Source of the DNA: Cantharellus purpuraceus
Lineage: Eukaryota > Basidiomycota > Agaricomycetes > Cantharellales > Hydnaceae
Length of the DNA stretch: 64,000 nt
NCBI GenBank assembly: GCA_025174535.1
Contig: JALBUN010000045.1
Coordinates: 1,612,001-1,676,000 of the forward strand
Direction: 5' to 3'
Shown here: one piece after another, positions 11,024 to 22,502 of the stretch
Layout: every line of letters starts with the position of its first letter
Numbering within the stretch: the first letter of the stretch is position 1
Program-made: the position numbers and the translations under genes
Notes under the pieces: model-generated
Databases searched by the model: none
Seen by the model: only the letters and a program-made list of their open reading frames with translations
Told to the model about the DNA's origin: nothing

Positions 11024-12321
11024 TCAAATGCTCAAGTAAGCCTTGGCAAGTGCATTGGGACTACCGTTGGCGTTCATGAGCTTGTTATCCTCAGTGACGC
11101 CTTGCATGTTTTGCATAGCGCCTACACTCTGAATGAGTCTTGGATGTAACAAAAGGAAGAATAGCCAACAGACCAAATGGGCAGTACTTGAGGATATAGT
11201 CAGCGGACTCCATGAAGGCAGTTACCTGCCCCTGGAATGCCCAGACCTGATCTTGACTGCACGGTTGACTGGGATCATTGAAGTTCTGCACATCAAGAAT
11301 AAACAAGGCCATCTTATACCAAGAAAAAAGGTGAAGGGAAGGTACCTGGCAAGCGAACTCGGTGAGCATTAATGGTTTCTTGTATGTGGCGTGCAGATCT
11401 TTCAAGTATGCAATTAGACTGTCACCACTGACATCATACCAGTGGACGGCGACAACGTCAACCTATACAGAACAGTGCATGTCGGGGACGTTCCAGTAGA
11501 CTCGGTAAAATGATATGCTTACACCGCAGTCACCTCCACAAATCCCGAAAAAATCTAGCATCCACTGCTTGCCTTTAGGGTCGGAAGTCGTGGCAGGGGA
11601 GATCAAAGTGGCACCCATCCCCTTCATAGGAAAAACGTATTTCTTCCAAATGGCAACACCTGAGCCAGCATCCATGTTGGACTGTCCGGCAATTTCAGGC
11701 CTGATGGGATGAACAAAAAGAACGTACGGCTTGAAAGAAGGGACGTACTCGTTGGGGCCCATGACACACGATGGAGATGTTCCCATGACTTTGTTACTCC
11801 AATCAACTACCTGGTCCCATCCCCAGAGCATAGGGCAACAGGTAATACCAAGACGTTGGGCGTTAGAGGGGCATTCGGGGCGCCACGTATAAATGCTGTG
11901 TAAAGATGAGCGTGATGAAGAAATGACATGAATGGAGGACAAACAAGCTGAGACCCTTCCACTGATCCAACCATTGCTCACCGTTGGCCCAGCCGACACA
12001 GGATTTGGAAGGACCGCCAATACCTCCACTATGTTTGCTAGAAGAGTGGGAGGAGGTGGGCGCAGCGGCAGAAGAGGTGTGCTTGGTGGCACTGGGGGAA
12101 GGAGGAACGAAAGGGGAGGAAGCTGCGGAAGATGCAGCAGGGCGAGGCTTGCAACGTTTGCCTTGTGATCTCTTGCGTTTTGCGAGGGCGTCATGGGCAT
12201 GGTGGCTAATACCGCGTGCAACATGCGACTCAACAGAGAGAGCAGTGACGGGAGCGGACTGAAGGGAGCAGATGAAAACTGCCAAGGAGGAGATGGTGAA
12301 CAGGGAGGCGAGACGGGCCAT
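11024..12321 (-). CDS. secreted glycoside hydrolase family 128 (Asl1-like beta-1,3-glucanase)
   Basis: Starts with a signal peptide (MARLASLFTISSLAVFICS), then a basic KRKR site that could be cleaved by a Kex2-type protease, then a Ser/Pro/Ala linker and the GH128 domain. Motifs include CVGWANGEQWLDQW, CPMLWGWDQ, MGPNEY (family position of the acid/base Glu), VVAVHWYDVSGD and PLMLTEFACQ (nucleophile Glu). The last exon ends NALAKAYLSI and stops at 11024. Family members cut beta-1,3-glucans of the fungal wall, so the role is probably wall remodelling. At least four introns are needed; all fit GT-AG. It is divergent from the RRM gene. Confidence 0.88.
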
Positions 12322-12776
12322 AGCGATGTGAGGGAGTGACTATGAAAAAGAATGTGTTGGGAGAGGGAGGAGGATGGTCGTCGCGGAAAACGCGTGGAGA
12401 AAAGGAAAAGAAGCTGGATGTAGAATGATGCTGATCAGGTTAAATAGCGGCAAGGCCTCCAGACACCGATACATAACGACGGAGAGGGAGACCCCGAACA
12501 CTGCCCTGGACTGGGTGTGCAGGCGTAGACGGGCCACGAGTTTTGTGCGTGCGCAAGTTATATATTCTGGGACGCATTTTTTATTTTTTTGAACGAGAGA
12601 GACATATCGCCCATCAACCGCCATGACAATGTTTTGACTGGCGGGCGCTTCTGCCTCGCAGTATTTAGTGTCCGCCGCCGCCTGTCCACGCTTCTCTCCT
12701 CAACCCATCAAGTTGTTCAACGAAAACCGGTTCAAATATCTGCTCATCCAGCGCGTCCAGTATCGTTCCTCTCACC
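12322..12776. promoter_or_regulatory. intergenic region between divergent GH128 and RRM genes
   Basis: 455 bp between two start codons pointing apart. It holds both promoters. Pyrimidine-rich tracts precede the RRM gene start, as often seen in fungal housekeeping promoters; no TATA box is convincing. Confidence 0.45.
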
Positions 12777-13951
12777 ATGTCTGACGCTCCTCCCGCTCCT
12801 GCCACTGAGAACGGTGTCGTCCCCCAATCCCAACAGGCCGTTACCGAAGAGATCCCAGGCCACAAGGTCATTTCCGCTTTAATCCCGCCCCTTCTCCTTC
12901 TAATCACCCTCCCAGGTCTTTGCTGGCAACCTTGCTTACTCTACCACCGACCAGGGCCTCCGTGCCTTTTTTGAAACTGCTGCTACTGATATGTATGCCG
13001 CCCGTTTTGCTCTCGCTCTCATGCTACTGTCTTACATGGCCCCTTTTGCAGTCTCTCCGCCCAAGTTATACAACGTGGCACTCGCTCGGCCGGCTATGGC
13101 TTCGTAGCCTTCTCTACCCTCGAGGCTGCTGAAAAGGCTGTCGCCGCTCTGGATAAAAAGGAGCTCGATGGCCGTACCATCATCATTGAAATCGCCAAGC
13201 CCACGGAACAAAAGGATAAGGAGAGGAATGAACGAAGGGCAAAGAGGAGGGCAGGAAGAAGGGGCAGCAAGGCACCCCCCGGTGAAGTCACAGAAGCAGA
13301 GGCCAACGGAGAGGCCGACAAGACCGAAGGGGCTGCTTCTGGGGCCGATGGTGCCGCCAAGCCCAAGAAAAAGAGGAACATGGTTAGTATGCTTCCGACT
13401 TGCCCTCTTTTTTACCACATTTTCACCTCTATCTTCTGCAGCGGAAGAAGGCCAAGAAAGGTGGCAAAGACGGCGCCCCCACTGCAACGGGAGGTGAGAC
13501 TACGGACGGCACACCCGTCAATGCAGAGGGCGGTGAAGCCGCCAAAAAGAAGACACCCCGTCAGCCTCGCAAACGTACCCCTCGCCCTGCTGGAGAGCCT
13601 CCTGCGGGTGAACCATCCCAAACTGTGCTCTTTGTCGCTAATCTTGGCTTCACCATTGACGACGCACAGCTTGCTGAACTATTCACATCCCATGGCATCC
13701 ACGTCGCCTCAGCTCGCGTCGTCAGAAAGAGGTGGGGTACTCCTAGGAAGAGCAAGGGTTATGGATTCGTTGACGTTGGCTCTGAGGAGCAGCAGCAGAA
13801 GGCGCTGGCAGCTCTTCAAGGAAAGGAGGTGGACGGACGGGAGATTGCCGTCAAGATTGCCGTCAATGCCCAGGACAAGGATGATGCTGGGGAAAATGGT
13901 GAGAAAACTGAAGGTGGTGCCACCCCCGAGGCCACCATTGTCGCCACGTAA
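12777..13951 (+). CDS. RNA-binding protein with two RRM domains
   Basis: Four exons; the start is ATG 12777 (MSDAPPAPATENG). RRM1 has RNP2 VFAGNLAY and RNP1 GYGFVAFS and is split by an intron. A Lys/Glu-rich linker with KPKKKRN follows, then a third intron and a basic Lys/Arg/Pro stretch. RRM2 has RNP2 LFVANLGF and RNP1 GYGFVDVG. The tail is acidic with Glu/Gly/Ala. Two RRMs separated by a charged, disordered linker suggest an abundant nucleic-acid-binding protein of nucleus or cytoplasm. I cannot tie it to one named orthologue. Confidence 0.88.
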
Positions 13952-14222
13952 TGTTCATGAAAGAGCTACTGCTTCTTCGTTCACGAATTCGCTTTAATTA
14001 CTTCATGTGCATCAGCGGCTATCCCTTTTGCCACTGATTTCCCTGACCCCTACGATGCTCCCATTTCACCCGCTGGCCTGCTTTAGTTATTTTTTTATTC
14101 CAGACTGGTTCGCATGTCGCTATGGAGCTGCCAAAAAAGACGTGACTGCATCTTGTTAATGAACTTTCCTTCCGCGGCGTTAGTGGGAAATACTCCACAT
14201 AAAGTCTGCAATTGCCAACTGA

Positions 14223-15508
14223 ATGTCGGACGCGGAAGATGACTACTTGTCGGATAAGTTTCTTGCAGACACTGCGGCGTCATCAAGTTCGAAATCTTTG
14301 ACCTATGCGGAGCGTCGCCGTGAAGCTCAGCGAAAAGCAGAACTGAAGAATGCACAGAATCGCAAAAAGAGTCGACGTCAGCTTGAGGAAGAGTCTCGAC
14401 AAGAAGGTTTAAGCAAGAGCTTGTTCGAAAGAGCCAAAGAGGAGGAACAAATTGGTATCAGTGGAAGTAGTAAGGCCATGGCAATGATGCTAAAGGTACG
14501 TCCTCGTGTGTGCGTTATACTAAAGGGATAGTTTGACCATAGCTAGTCTCACAGATGGGGTTTAAACCGGGGGAGTCCCTAGGAAGGGTTGAAGACCCCT
14601 CTCCCAAACCAGAAGCCAAGCCAGAAGAGTCCTCCGATGGGATGCCGCCTGATGTATCGGAACCAGCAGTGTCTGCCAACAAATCTGGTCATCTAGTTGA
14701 ACCTCTGCCTCTCGATGTGTGGTCGGGCGAGTGTGTTCCATGCTCTGTACGACTACGCGTGACAATTACTTTATTTCAGGGCGTCAGGGTCTTGGAAAGC
14801 GGAAACGTGCAGTGTCCCCGACAATCGCTGGGAAGCTCGCCAAAGTTGTGGAACAAGCAGACGAGGAGGCGCGTGGATCCTACCGAGAGCGCGCCAGGCA
14901 AGAGTACGAGGAAAGAAGAGCGGCAGGGCGGCTTGTTGCAGTAACTCAAACATGCATTACGCTGGACGAGAAAGCTGAGAAGATGGTGGGTGCATCGACT
15001 GCAGTTCATTGTGTCGCTCTGAACCCAGCGACGGGTGTCTAGTTCAACATTTTCTGGCTTAACCCTCAAGACCCGGAGACTTTTCCTCCTGACTTGCTTG
15101 AGGCCCTCACGTCAGAATTAGGAGTCGAGGGGAATATAGATTCGGGCCAGGAAGCGTCATCCGAGTCACAAAAGACACGCCTTCGTCAACAGATGCAAGC
15201 CGATGCATTACAGCCTCTGTCACAGCTAGACGAGGACGTCCCATACTCTCCGGCATTGATCAAGACCAAAGATCGCTTTCCACCACAGATCGTGGAGGAA
15301 GCTAGGGAGTTCATACGCCTGACTGTGAGTAATTTCTAGCATCGGATTCGAGCACTAACCTCTTTTGCAGGCGTGCCGTAGGCTAGACCTTGTCCTAACG
15401 TATCTGAGAGACGAGTATTTTTATTGCTTCTGGTGTGGTACGCGATACGCAGAGTTGAAGGATTTACGACAAGGCTGTCCTGGCCCAGAGGAGCAAGACC
15501 ATGATTAG
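14223..15508 (+). CDS. GPATCH11: G-patch protein GPATCH11 with C-terminal DUF4187
   Basis: Five exons. The N-terminus reads MSDAEDDYLSDKFL, typical of this family, followed by a basic coiled coil (RRREAQRKAELKNAQNRKKS). The G-patch starts with MAMMLKMGFKPGESLG and ends near GRQGLGKRKR. The C-terminal DUF4187 is marked by EFIRLTACRRLDLVLTYLR and FYCFWCGTRY with a zinc-like Cys pair and the closing CPGPEEQDHD. Human GPATCH11 is nuclear and linked to the kinetochore and RNA processing; function in fungi is not settled. The intron at 14727-14779 needs a GC donor to keep the frame. Confidence 0.92.
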
Positions 15509-15738
15509 GTATGTGAGGTGTTGAATATACTGGACGATGGACGACAACACTCGATAGCATAGACAGATGCAGTACAACTGACTGCTTGATGTTACTACAA
15601 GACACGATATGAAGATGTGAACGAAGAATAAACTCAGGTGGAAAGTGTTCTATGAAAATGTCCGAGGCCCGTTGAAACGAGATCATTCGTACAGCTGAAG
15701 TCCATATTTCGCCCGACTGTGCTCCATGAGGTCATGGA

Positions 15739-16638
15739 TTAGACAACCGACATCTTTCCATCCAGCAACTGCGGCGAACTTCGATATGAAGACAGTCGTA
15801 AGCCTTGATGTCGGTTACGAGATTTTGGTGGGTCGAGTGCATGTGGTAAACGCATGTCTTCTATCTCTGATACATCCATCAGCTCTGTGACGTGGGGAGG
15901 TGATGGGGCTGTCAACCCGGGAAGGAGAGTAGGAAGCAACACGGGAGAGAAAGAATCCTGGGAGGAGACTGATCGTCTTCTGTGAGGGAATGTGGATGTC
16001 GTAGGCGACGACTGTGGCGTTCGCCGACGGACAAATGAGGAGATAGGTACAAAAGAGGAAATGGCCGCATCACACTGTGTATCGATATCCACAAGCTTGC
16101 GTGGGCGCGTCGGTCGTACTGCGTTCATGCTCACATCGCGCAGCGTGTTCGGCCGCATGCGAGGAGAGGCAGATGAAGCCTGTGTATGACGTGACTATAT
16201 ATTGGCGTCCTAACGTTTCTCCAATGTCCGTTGACACGCACCCTGTCTGGTACATCACGCTTCAGTAAGTCTGGAGGAACGTCCGTGAGGCTACTCCTCC
16301 GAGGATGAATCTGGTGGACGGCCAAGGTTAAATAAGACGCCTTCCACTGAGCATTGGCAGCGTACGTTATTTGTTGCACTTAGGTATGGTGCAAACCTGT
16401 TTGTACGCCCCAGATTCTTTGATCCTCTGGATTCGCCAAGACGTGTTGACGCTGATTCAAACTGTGAGACGACAATAGAAGGCGATGAGCCGTTTGAAGG
16501 AGGGTGTTGGCATGTGGCCGTTGGAGATGAAGACCTAGAACGAGGTGACAAGGGAGTGGAAGAGGATTCAGCAGTGGGATGTTGAGCGTCTGCTTCAGTC
16601 TCAGAGTCGCTCGTGCTGGAGAGTTGCAACGAAGCCAT
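15739..16638 (-). CDS. Ser/Pro-rich protein of unknown function
   Basis: Three exons are proposed: the first from ATG 16638 (MASLQLSSTSDSETEADAQ) through a Ser-rich region to NRFAPYLSATNN; a short second exon encoding SSLTDVPPDLLKRDVPDR; and a third beginning ASSASPRMRPNTLRD with many Ser/Pro and basic residues, ending at 15739. Introns of about 55 and 62 bp fit GT-AG and keep phase. The protein looks disordered, with clusters of possible SP phosphorylation sites. No domain is recognised; it could be a regulatory or nuclear protein. The joining of the exons is my inference. Confidence 0.55.
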
Positions 16639-17398
16639 GCTGTATTCACATCTGTCTGTCAGTTGAGGCCCATGGCTCAGGAGTGATTTATAAAGCTGGC
16701 TCACAGCTCGGAGAAAGTTGGGAGACTCATGCAAGACGGGGAGCAAGCATAGAACCCACGGCGTTCCTTTGTACGCAAGGGTTTTATGTGGGACGACTAC
16801 TGGCAGCAACCCATTTTAGCAACGTTACCCGTTGTCTTGCTCGGTTGTCGATGCCGGTCGTCATCCTAGGACTACTTACAGGGAAACGCAACGAGGCCGG
16901 CGCTACCTCTAAAAGCAGCCGGGGTCGGCGCCTTGCGATTTATTCTCGCTTTGCTCTCCACGACATGGTGACAGACGGTGACAGAGATCTAAGCGACCGG
17001 AACACTCTCCGGACCTCTTCACAATGTCTAGCATTGTCTTTGCATGAAGCAGAGGTGAGCTAAGCTATCAGGCTCCTGTTGCAATACCGGCATGGTTACC
17101 TAGATAGCTGAGCTATACCATCTTATCGAATGGAAACGGAAGATTATCTGCCAGGTCCAAATTTCCTCTCCATTGATCCTAGTTGCCAACGCAGTGATTC
17201 CATTGACAACTGTCTATAAGCCTTGTTGCACTGCTATATAGACTTGGCCGAGAACAAATTTAAATCGTAAATCACTAATTTCAGGCTATTGTCTAGTAAA
17301 CAAGAGAGTACTAAGAAACTAATCAAGGCGATACTATACGTATAAATATGAGTTAGCGTGGTTATAATTTGAAACTCCGCCAGTTATTCACGACGAGC
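16639..17398. promoter_or_regulatory. intergenic region upstream of RPB12 and the Ser/Pro-rich gene
   Basis: 760 bp between two divergent starts. The half nearest RPB12 is AT-rich and contains a TATA-like element at 17341. No open frame with a recognisable product was seen. Confidence 0.5.
17341..17348 (+). promoter_or_regulatory. TATA-like box of RPB12
   Basis: The octamer TATAAATA lies 51-58 bp before the RPB12 start codon, a plausible spacing for a fungal core promoter. Not tested against background frequency. Confidence 0.35.
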
Positions 17399-17722
17399 AT
17401 GAGCCAGCCACCACAACGCGACAATGCTGGAGGTGGGGGAGGTGGAGGTGGGGCTTTTATTCCACAGCGGCAAGACATGGAGTACATTTGTGCTGGTACG
17501 ATAACGTGTGACTGCCCTTTTGTCAACATCTAATAAGTGACTCGTACTCAGATTGCGGAGCGAAAAATGAGATCAAGTCGAGAGAGCCTATTCGGTGTAG
17601 AGAGTGTGGGCATCGGATCATGTACAAGAAAAGAACCAAAAGAAGTGAGTGAAAGTGGGGCGCCTTATCAATTCGGCTGAGAAATTACATCACCGACAGT
17701 GGTGCAATTTGAGGCCCGGTAG
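17399..17722 (+). CDS. RPB12: RNA polymerases I/II/III shared subunit Rpb12 (RPABC4)
   Basis: Three exons (17399-17495, 17552-17644, 17700-17722) give 70 residues in phase. The zinc ribbon is clear: [12 protein letters not shown], then [19 protein letters not shown], ending MVQFEAR, the near-invariant C-terminus of this subunit. The N-terminal extension has a run of Gly (encoded by GGN repeats). The last exon codes for only seven residues and would be missed by simple gene finders. The protein is a structural zinc-binding subunit of all three nuclear RNA polymerases. Confidence 0.96.
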
Positions 17723-17766
17723 TTTGACTACATATACAAAGGGGTGCATGACGAAGACAGTGGCTG

Positions 17767-18660
17767 TCATGATGCCTTGGAGATATCTCGCGACCCAGAA
17801 CAGTAACGACAATATTCAACGGCGAAGGGGATATACTGAAGACGGTGACTGCTACCATAGCTTAAGAGCCACATCATTACCAGTACCCTAGTGACATTAT
17901 CCAGCGATGGAGGAGGCATGACATTACAATCTATAGATAACTTCTTGATTGAGCTGTAGAGGCAAGATAGACAACACAACGACAGACCTGATCCAAAATG
18001 GCGTATCCCCGGTCTGTGACTTCTAATGTTTTCGTTTCCTCGGCATAGCTCGCCATGAGACGATTGAGCCAATCGTAACACTGACACCGCCATGTCATGA
18101 GGGAGAGCGTAGATTTCAAATGCAGTAATAAGCCTACAAAATAATCTTTGTTGTCAGTGCCACCTCGCTTCCATTTGTATTCTGAGTCATCCCATCGGAA
18201 TCGACGAGATCTATTTGAATGGATGTAGTGAAATCCGTACTGAATAACCAATGTATGGGAACTCACTGGCTTGTCGCTTTCTTTATTCGCCTCACTTCGT
18301 GTAGAGGAAACTATCCTTTTCTGATCCTACCTATGCCCTAAAGCAAAGGAAATGCACCCACAGTGACAACTCCAAACGTGACTTGAGCTTTCATTTGTCC
18401 ATCCCACTTGATTTCTCCAGCAATCTCGTAACGATTCGTGGCGGTATTGAAACGTAGAAAATCTGTCTCGCACGTCTGATTGTTGGAGAAAGTCTGGAAC
18501 TGAAGGTCGAGGAGAAGCATGACATGACTATCTATATGGAGGCGAGAAGGTCGATGCCTACCTGGAATAGTCTCAATTGGCTCCCGTCTGGTTGAGTTTC
18601 AAGCACATAGCAGGTTCGAATCTCAGAAGGGTCAGGGACAGTATACTGTAAGGTCACCAT
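17767..18660 (-). CDS. DUF6593 family protein
   Basis: Begins MVTLQYTVPDPSEIRTCYV at ATG 18660. The DUF6593 layout follows across five or six exons: YEIAGEIKWDGQMKAQVTFG, a basic VRRIKKATS, then RRFRWDDSEYKWKRGGTDNK (the RxF-x-DG-x-YxWK core), RLMASYAEETKTLEVTDRG and a terminal SLDNVTRVLVMMWLL helix. Introns of about 46-110 bp fit GT-AG in phase. The exact C-terminus is uncertain; I take the first in-frame stop, 45 bp from the RPB12 stop. The family is abundant in Agaricomycetes, of unknown function, probably a soluble beta-rich protein. Confidence 0.8.
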
Positions 18661-19988
18661 GACGAGGGGAGGGGGAATTTGGCTCTCGGTCGACACGAGT
18701 GGGGGACGAGCTGACAGAATCCGTCCTTAAGTAGTGGGGCCAGCTGGCTGGATTGGCCATGAGTCTTTGCTCCCAGAGTCAGTCAATAAACACTCGTGTT
18801 TTACGGCGTTTAGCATGCTGACAGCCGGCTCCTTTGACGGATGACCGCAATAAAATGAATTGACGAACCTTGTTCAGTCAGTAAGGCGGGACATGCCGTG
18901 TTGCGGGGATATGAACGCACCAGGATTGTGAATGAGAGAACTGTGCCATAACAGAGGTCTCGCGAGAGTATTTGCTGGCTGTGAAAGGGATGTAGTCGAA
19001 TCGCGACAAGAAATTATGCTTCCCAATCGGTATTGCGCGGGCTCATTCATGACATGGACTCCTGAGCTGGCTTCTGACGGCAAATTGCAGAGGTAAATGT
19101 GATAACCACCATCCTATCGTCCAATTATATGTGACGGTAGATTCTCGATGAAACGGCCTGATGAACTCTGAGCTACAGAATTAATATTTTCTCTGCTCAT
19201 GTCACGTGGTGGCCCAATCAATATGGATGTTATGATCTTCAAGTTGTTACAGGCTCTCAGATTTGGCGGTATTGTGTAGTTGAAGGGCGTGAGGTATGGG
19301 GTCCAATCCCCAGGAAATTTGATGGTAAGCCATCAAGCGCCGGGTGGTTTATATACCGTCGACGTGACCCTCAGTCTGAGAGGGCCATTTCTAAGAGGAT
19401 AGACAAGGAAAGACTCGGTAAGCCTGCAGACATTGGATAGTAAACAGGGACTATGGAAATAAGGCAAAATTGCATATGATTTTCGGTGCAAGCGTACCAG
19501 CGATAAAATTGAATTGCTCTGCCACAGACCTGTGAATGAACTACCGGAGTTTGAGCCGTAATATACAGTCTAGCCTGCCACTGATCAGTGGGGAAGACAC
19601 TGGAGGGGTGCAGGGTCAGGATCCACGAGCTTTTGAAGCTCTCTTACAGAATAAATACAACAGAACTGAGTGGGCTCATCAGCCACTGTTACATAAGCTT
19701 CTCTAGTTCCTTTAGGTAGTTTGATAATTAATCGCCGGATGAAAACCGAACATGTTAGAAAACCGTACTGTGACTTACTGGTTACCACCCTCGGTATTCT
19801 AGCTCACAATTAGAGGGCTAAAATCGAGCACATTGCAAACGCAAAGTCGACGACATCGTGGAAAGCTCCCGATTGGGTATAGCATTGGTTTTGAAACCCC
19901 GATTCGGCTAAAGGCGAACTTTGTCATCGTGTCGTAAGCATTACCTTGTAAATCTTGCGGAGGACTACGAGCATCAACTTACCTTGAC
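18661..19988. other. long intergenic region, no gene seen
   Basis: About 1.3 kb between two divergent starts (DUF6593 and the bZIP gene). Only short frames without recognisable products occur. A 17-bp imperfect palindrome around 19368-19384 and a tRNA-like half-arm near 19300 were noted but not considered genes. The length suits a regulated promoter for the transcription factor. Confidence 0.5.
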
Positions 19989-21803
19989 ATGGCAGAACTA
20001 GGGAAAAGGTCCTCAAGGAGTGTGTCCGGCGAACTCGTTAGTATTGACATGCTGTAACCCCACCATAACAGCTGCCTAACCTTTTACAGGATTCGGATGG
20101 GGAATTCGCAGAGGATAATGCTCAAGATGATGGCGCCTCTAGTCAGGCACCTGGGAAACCAGGGCGGAAGAAAAATCCAAAGTGCGTTGTCTCCAAAATA
20201 ATTCTCGGTGATATTGACGCGTGTAAAAGTTCGCAGGCTGCTCGACGAGACCAAAATCGAATAGCACAACGAGAGTTTCGTCTACGGAAACAACAAAGGG
20301 TCAAGAAAGAAAAGATTTTCCAACGTCGATCAACTCATTGATGCCATTTTTGGATCAGATTCGTGACTTGGAAGCCCGTGTTGAAATTCTCTCGGGAAGC
20401 AAGGATGAAACATACGGTCAGATGCGTGACATCATTAAAGGCGAGTGTGACCGGTATTATTCCGTCCGATTTGACGGTACTCATCTCCCAACTTGTAGAA
20501 TTAATCACAGAGAACCAAACGCTGCGAAATGTGGTTCGAAGTTTGAGTAATTTCATTGGGGATGGTGCTGGCGGAGCACTTCCCAGCATGGGTTGGACAT
20601 TGAAAGAGTTCGAGGCATTTATCAACAAGGCCGAGACCGATACGGCATTTGAAGCTTTCGCTAAACGGAAAAAGGCCATGCAGGAAGGATTGGTGACATC
20701 TGACAAGAAATCTCCTGAAGAAGACTTGAGTGCTTCCCGCAAGCGACCTAGAACTATGTCCACGAATGGTTCTTTTGATGCTGCGACTGACGTGAACTTT
20801 GGTTCGGGCATTGGGTCTGTGTTTGGTTCTTACAGCTCTGACGCGCCTGCTATGGGGTTGTACTCGGATATGAGGCCGCCTGCTGGGTTTGGACCTGCAT
20901 TTCTTAACAGTGTCGGTTCAGACCAGCAGGGTTCAAACTCTTTCATGGCATCGGGTCCCTCTTCGAGTATGGGTCTTGGTTTTCAGTCTTCGCCTACAAG
21001 TACGAATGGACGAGACGCATACCCCTCGTCGTATGCACCGGGAGCGACCGCTGCTGCACAGCCCACAGCAAGCTCTTCGACAATGCAAAATATGTCCTTC
21101 ATGCAGGTCTCTAATGACAACAATGCAACACCCCCCCAGACTTCGCAAGCGACGGGTAACGTCGAGGACAACGTATTGGAAGATCCCAAGGCGCAGGAAG
21201 CTCGAAAGCTTGTTGGGTCCGTCGATTTTGGACACTCGCGTACTCTGTGTCTGATTTGGTCTTTAGTTATCACTTGGATAACTATAGGCGTAACTCTGCT
21301 TATTGCTTACCTCCATCTCTTCGGCCGACACTTGTACAAAGGACTGTGGAACATGGTTTGTATATCTGCATCATTGTTGTGTGTACGGCCATTGACATTG
21401 TGCAGAGGGCATCATTGATGGCATCCCTCATCCCGAGCTAAGAAACCGAATGATATTGCTTCGAGGCAAGGTTGCTTTCTTTGCGTAGATGTTATCTGAC
21501 GGGGCAAACTAGGCCGCTTTAACCTGGCTGAGTGTATACACAGTTATCTGCACTCGACTACTATCCATGGAGATGATGTTTTGGCGCATGCTAACTGGGA
21601 AATTCACGAAAATTGGTTGAAGCAGTACGGGTATGCCACTGTGCACCTTAGTTGTTTCGACATTGAACATTGTGCACAGATACCTCGTGGATGCGACAAC
21701 TCTTAGCCTTTCCAATCGCTGGCGGAAGGAGCGAGGAGTGCCTGAGATTTCTTTATCCGAAATATCACCAACTGAACAAATTCCGGGTCTGGGTCAGACA
21801 TGA
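19989..21803 (+). CDS. bZIP transcription factor with C-terminal DUF3425
   Basis: Nine exons (19989-20036, 20090-20181, 20230-20299, 20359-20440, 20499-21216, 21267-21355, 21406-21465, 21513-21630, 21680-21803) sum to 466 residues with every phase consistent. The basic region NSQAARRDQNRIAQREFRLR is Yap/AP-1-like (N-x7-R rule) and leads into a short zipper. A Ser/Ala/Gln/Asn-rich middle follows. The C-terminal DUF3425 is marked by NRMILLRGRFNLAEC, TIHGDDVLAHANWEI and LSNRWRKERG. Such proteins are nuclear DNA-binding regulators, often of stress or metabolism. Introns 4 and 7 require GC donors. Confidence 0.92.
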
Positions 21804-22005
21804 TGATGTACTATAGCACTTTTCTTAATGTGTTCCCAGTTTCTTTATCACGTCATTCATGTATATTGCCGTAGATTAGTATTTGTACCATCGTAGCATC
21901 TCTATAGTGCCAACAATAGTCAGATGGGTGCATTTTAGGCTGTTGTATGCAGATAGACTTGTCAAGGATGGAGAACCTGCTGACCAAATGCTACATGTAC
22001 TGCAA

Positions 22006-22357
22006 TTACCACGACGCCTTACTGACACCTGGCAGCTCGTTCTTCAACGCTTTTAACCGAAATTGGTACTGAAACGGGTTAACAGGACTGCCTCCAAACG
22101 CTCGAAAGAATGCTCACCCGACACAGACCAAACTCGCCGATAATGCCCCTGCCTCTCCCTGTTGCCGTACACCTGTTTTTCACGGTGGTAGGACGGGTAT
22201 AGCGGCCGAATGTGTTGAGCTGGAGCTGTGCCTGGTAGCGAATTTGGGTGGGAAGTGATTGGTTGCGGGCAACATAGAGATAGGCCCTGCGAACGACTTC
22301 GTTTGCCGCCACACCCTTGCGTGCTGCGATATCGCGCAGCACTTGGATTTTTGTCAT
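22006..22357 (-). CDS. MRP2: mitochondrial small-subunit ribosomal protein uS14m
   Basis: Two exons give about 101 residues. ATG 22357 opens MTKIQVLRDIAARKG; the core has RAYLYVARNQSLP, YTRPTTVKNRCTATGRGRGI and FGLCR, then a 49-bp intron, then YQFRLKALKNELPGVSKASW, the near-universal end of uS14. It lies in the head of the mitochondrial small subunit. No zinc motif is present, as expected for the mitochondrial form. Upstream in-frame residues exist but the chosen Met matches the usual family start. Confidence 0.95.
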
Positions 22358-22502
22358 TTGGAAGAACGCAAGGGGATGAAGAATTGGCGCGGAGTTTGAA
22401 ATCAAGGCTCCGAACGTTGGACAGCAGAACATGCACTAGATCTGGCGAGTATGTTTTCAAAAGGTGTGTCGTGCATGGCGACTGATGGATGTTGCAGATG
22501 TC

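Noticed and set aside
12340..12624. 94-residue minus-strand frame upstream of GH128
   Set aside because: Falls in the promoter interval between divergent genes and shows no domain; probably spurious.
15034..15044. Apparent premature stop in the GPATCH11 frame near GTGTCTAG
   Set aside because: It lies inside an intron whose removal restores MFNIFWLNPQDPE; not a real nonsense change.
18613..18640. B-box-like sequence GGTTCGAATC
   Set aside because: It lies inside a coding exon of the DUF6593 gene (reverse complement of SEIRTC codons) without any tRNA fold.
19258..19330. tRNA-like arm with a stretch resembling a T-loop (GGGGTCCAATCCCC)
   Set aside because: No matching acceptor stem, anticodon arm or B-box consensus GGTTCGAATCC; most likely chance or a remote SINE relic.
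19585..19788. 67-residue minus-strand frame
   Set aside because: Short, unsupported by splice context and lacking any known motif.
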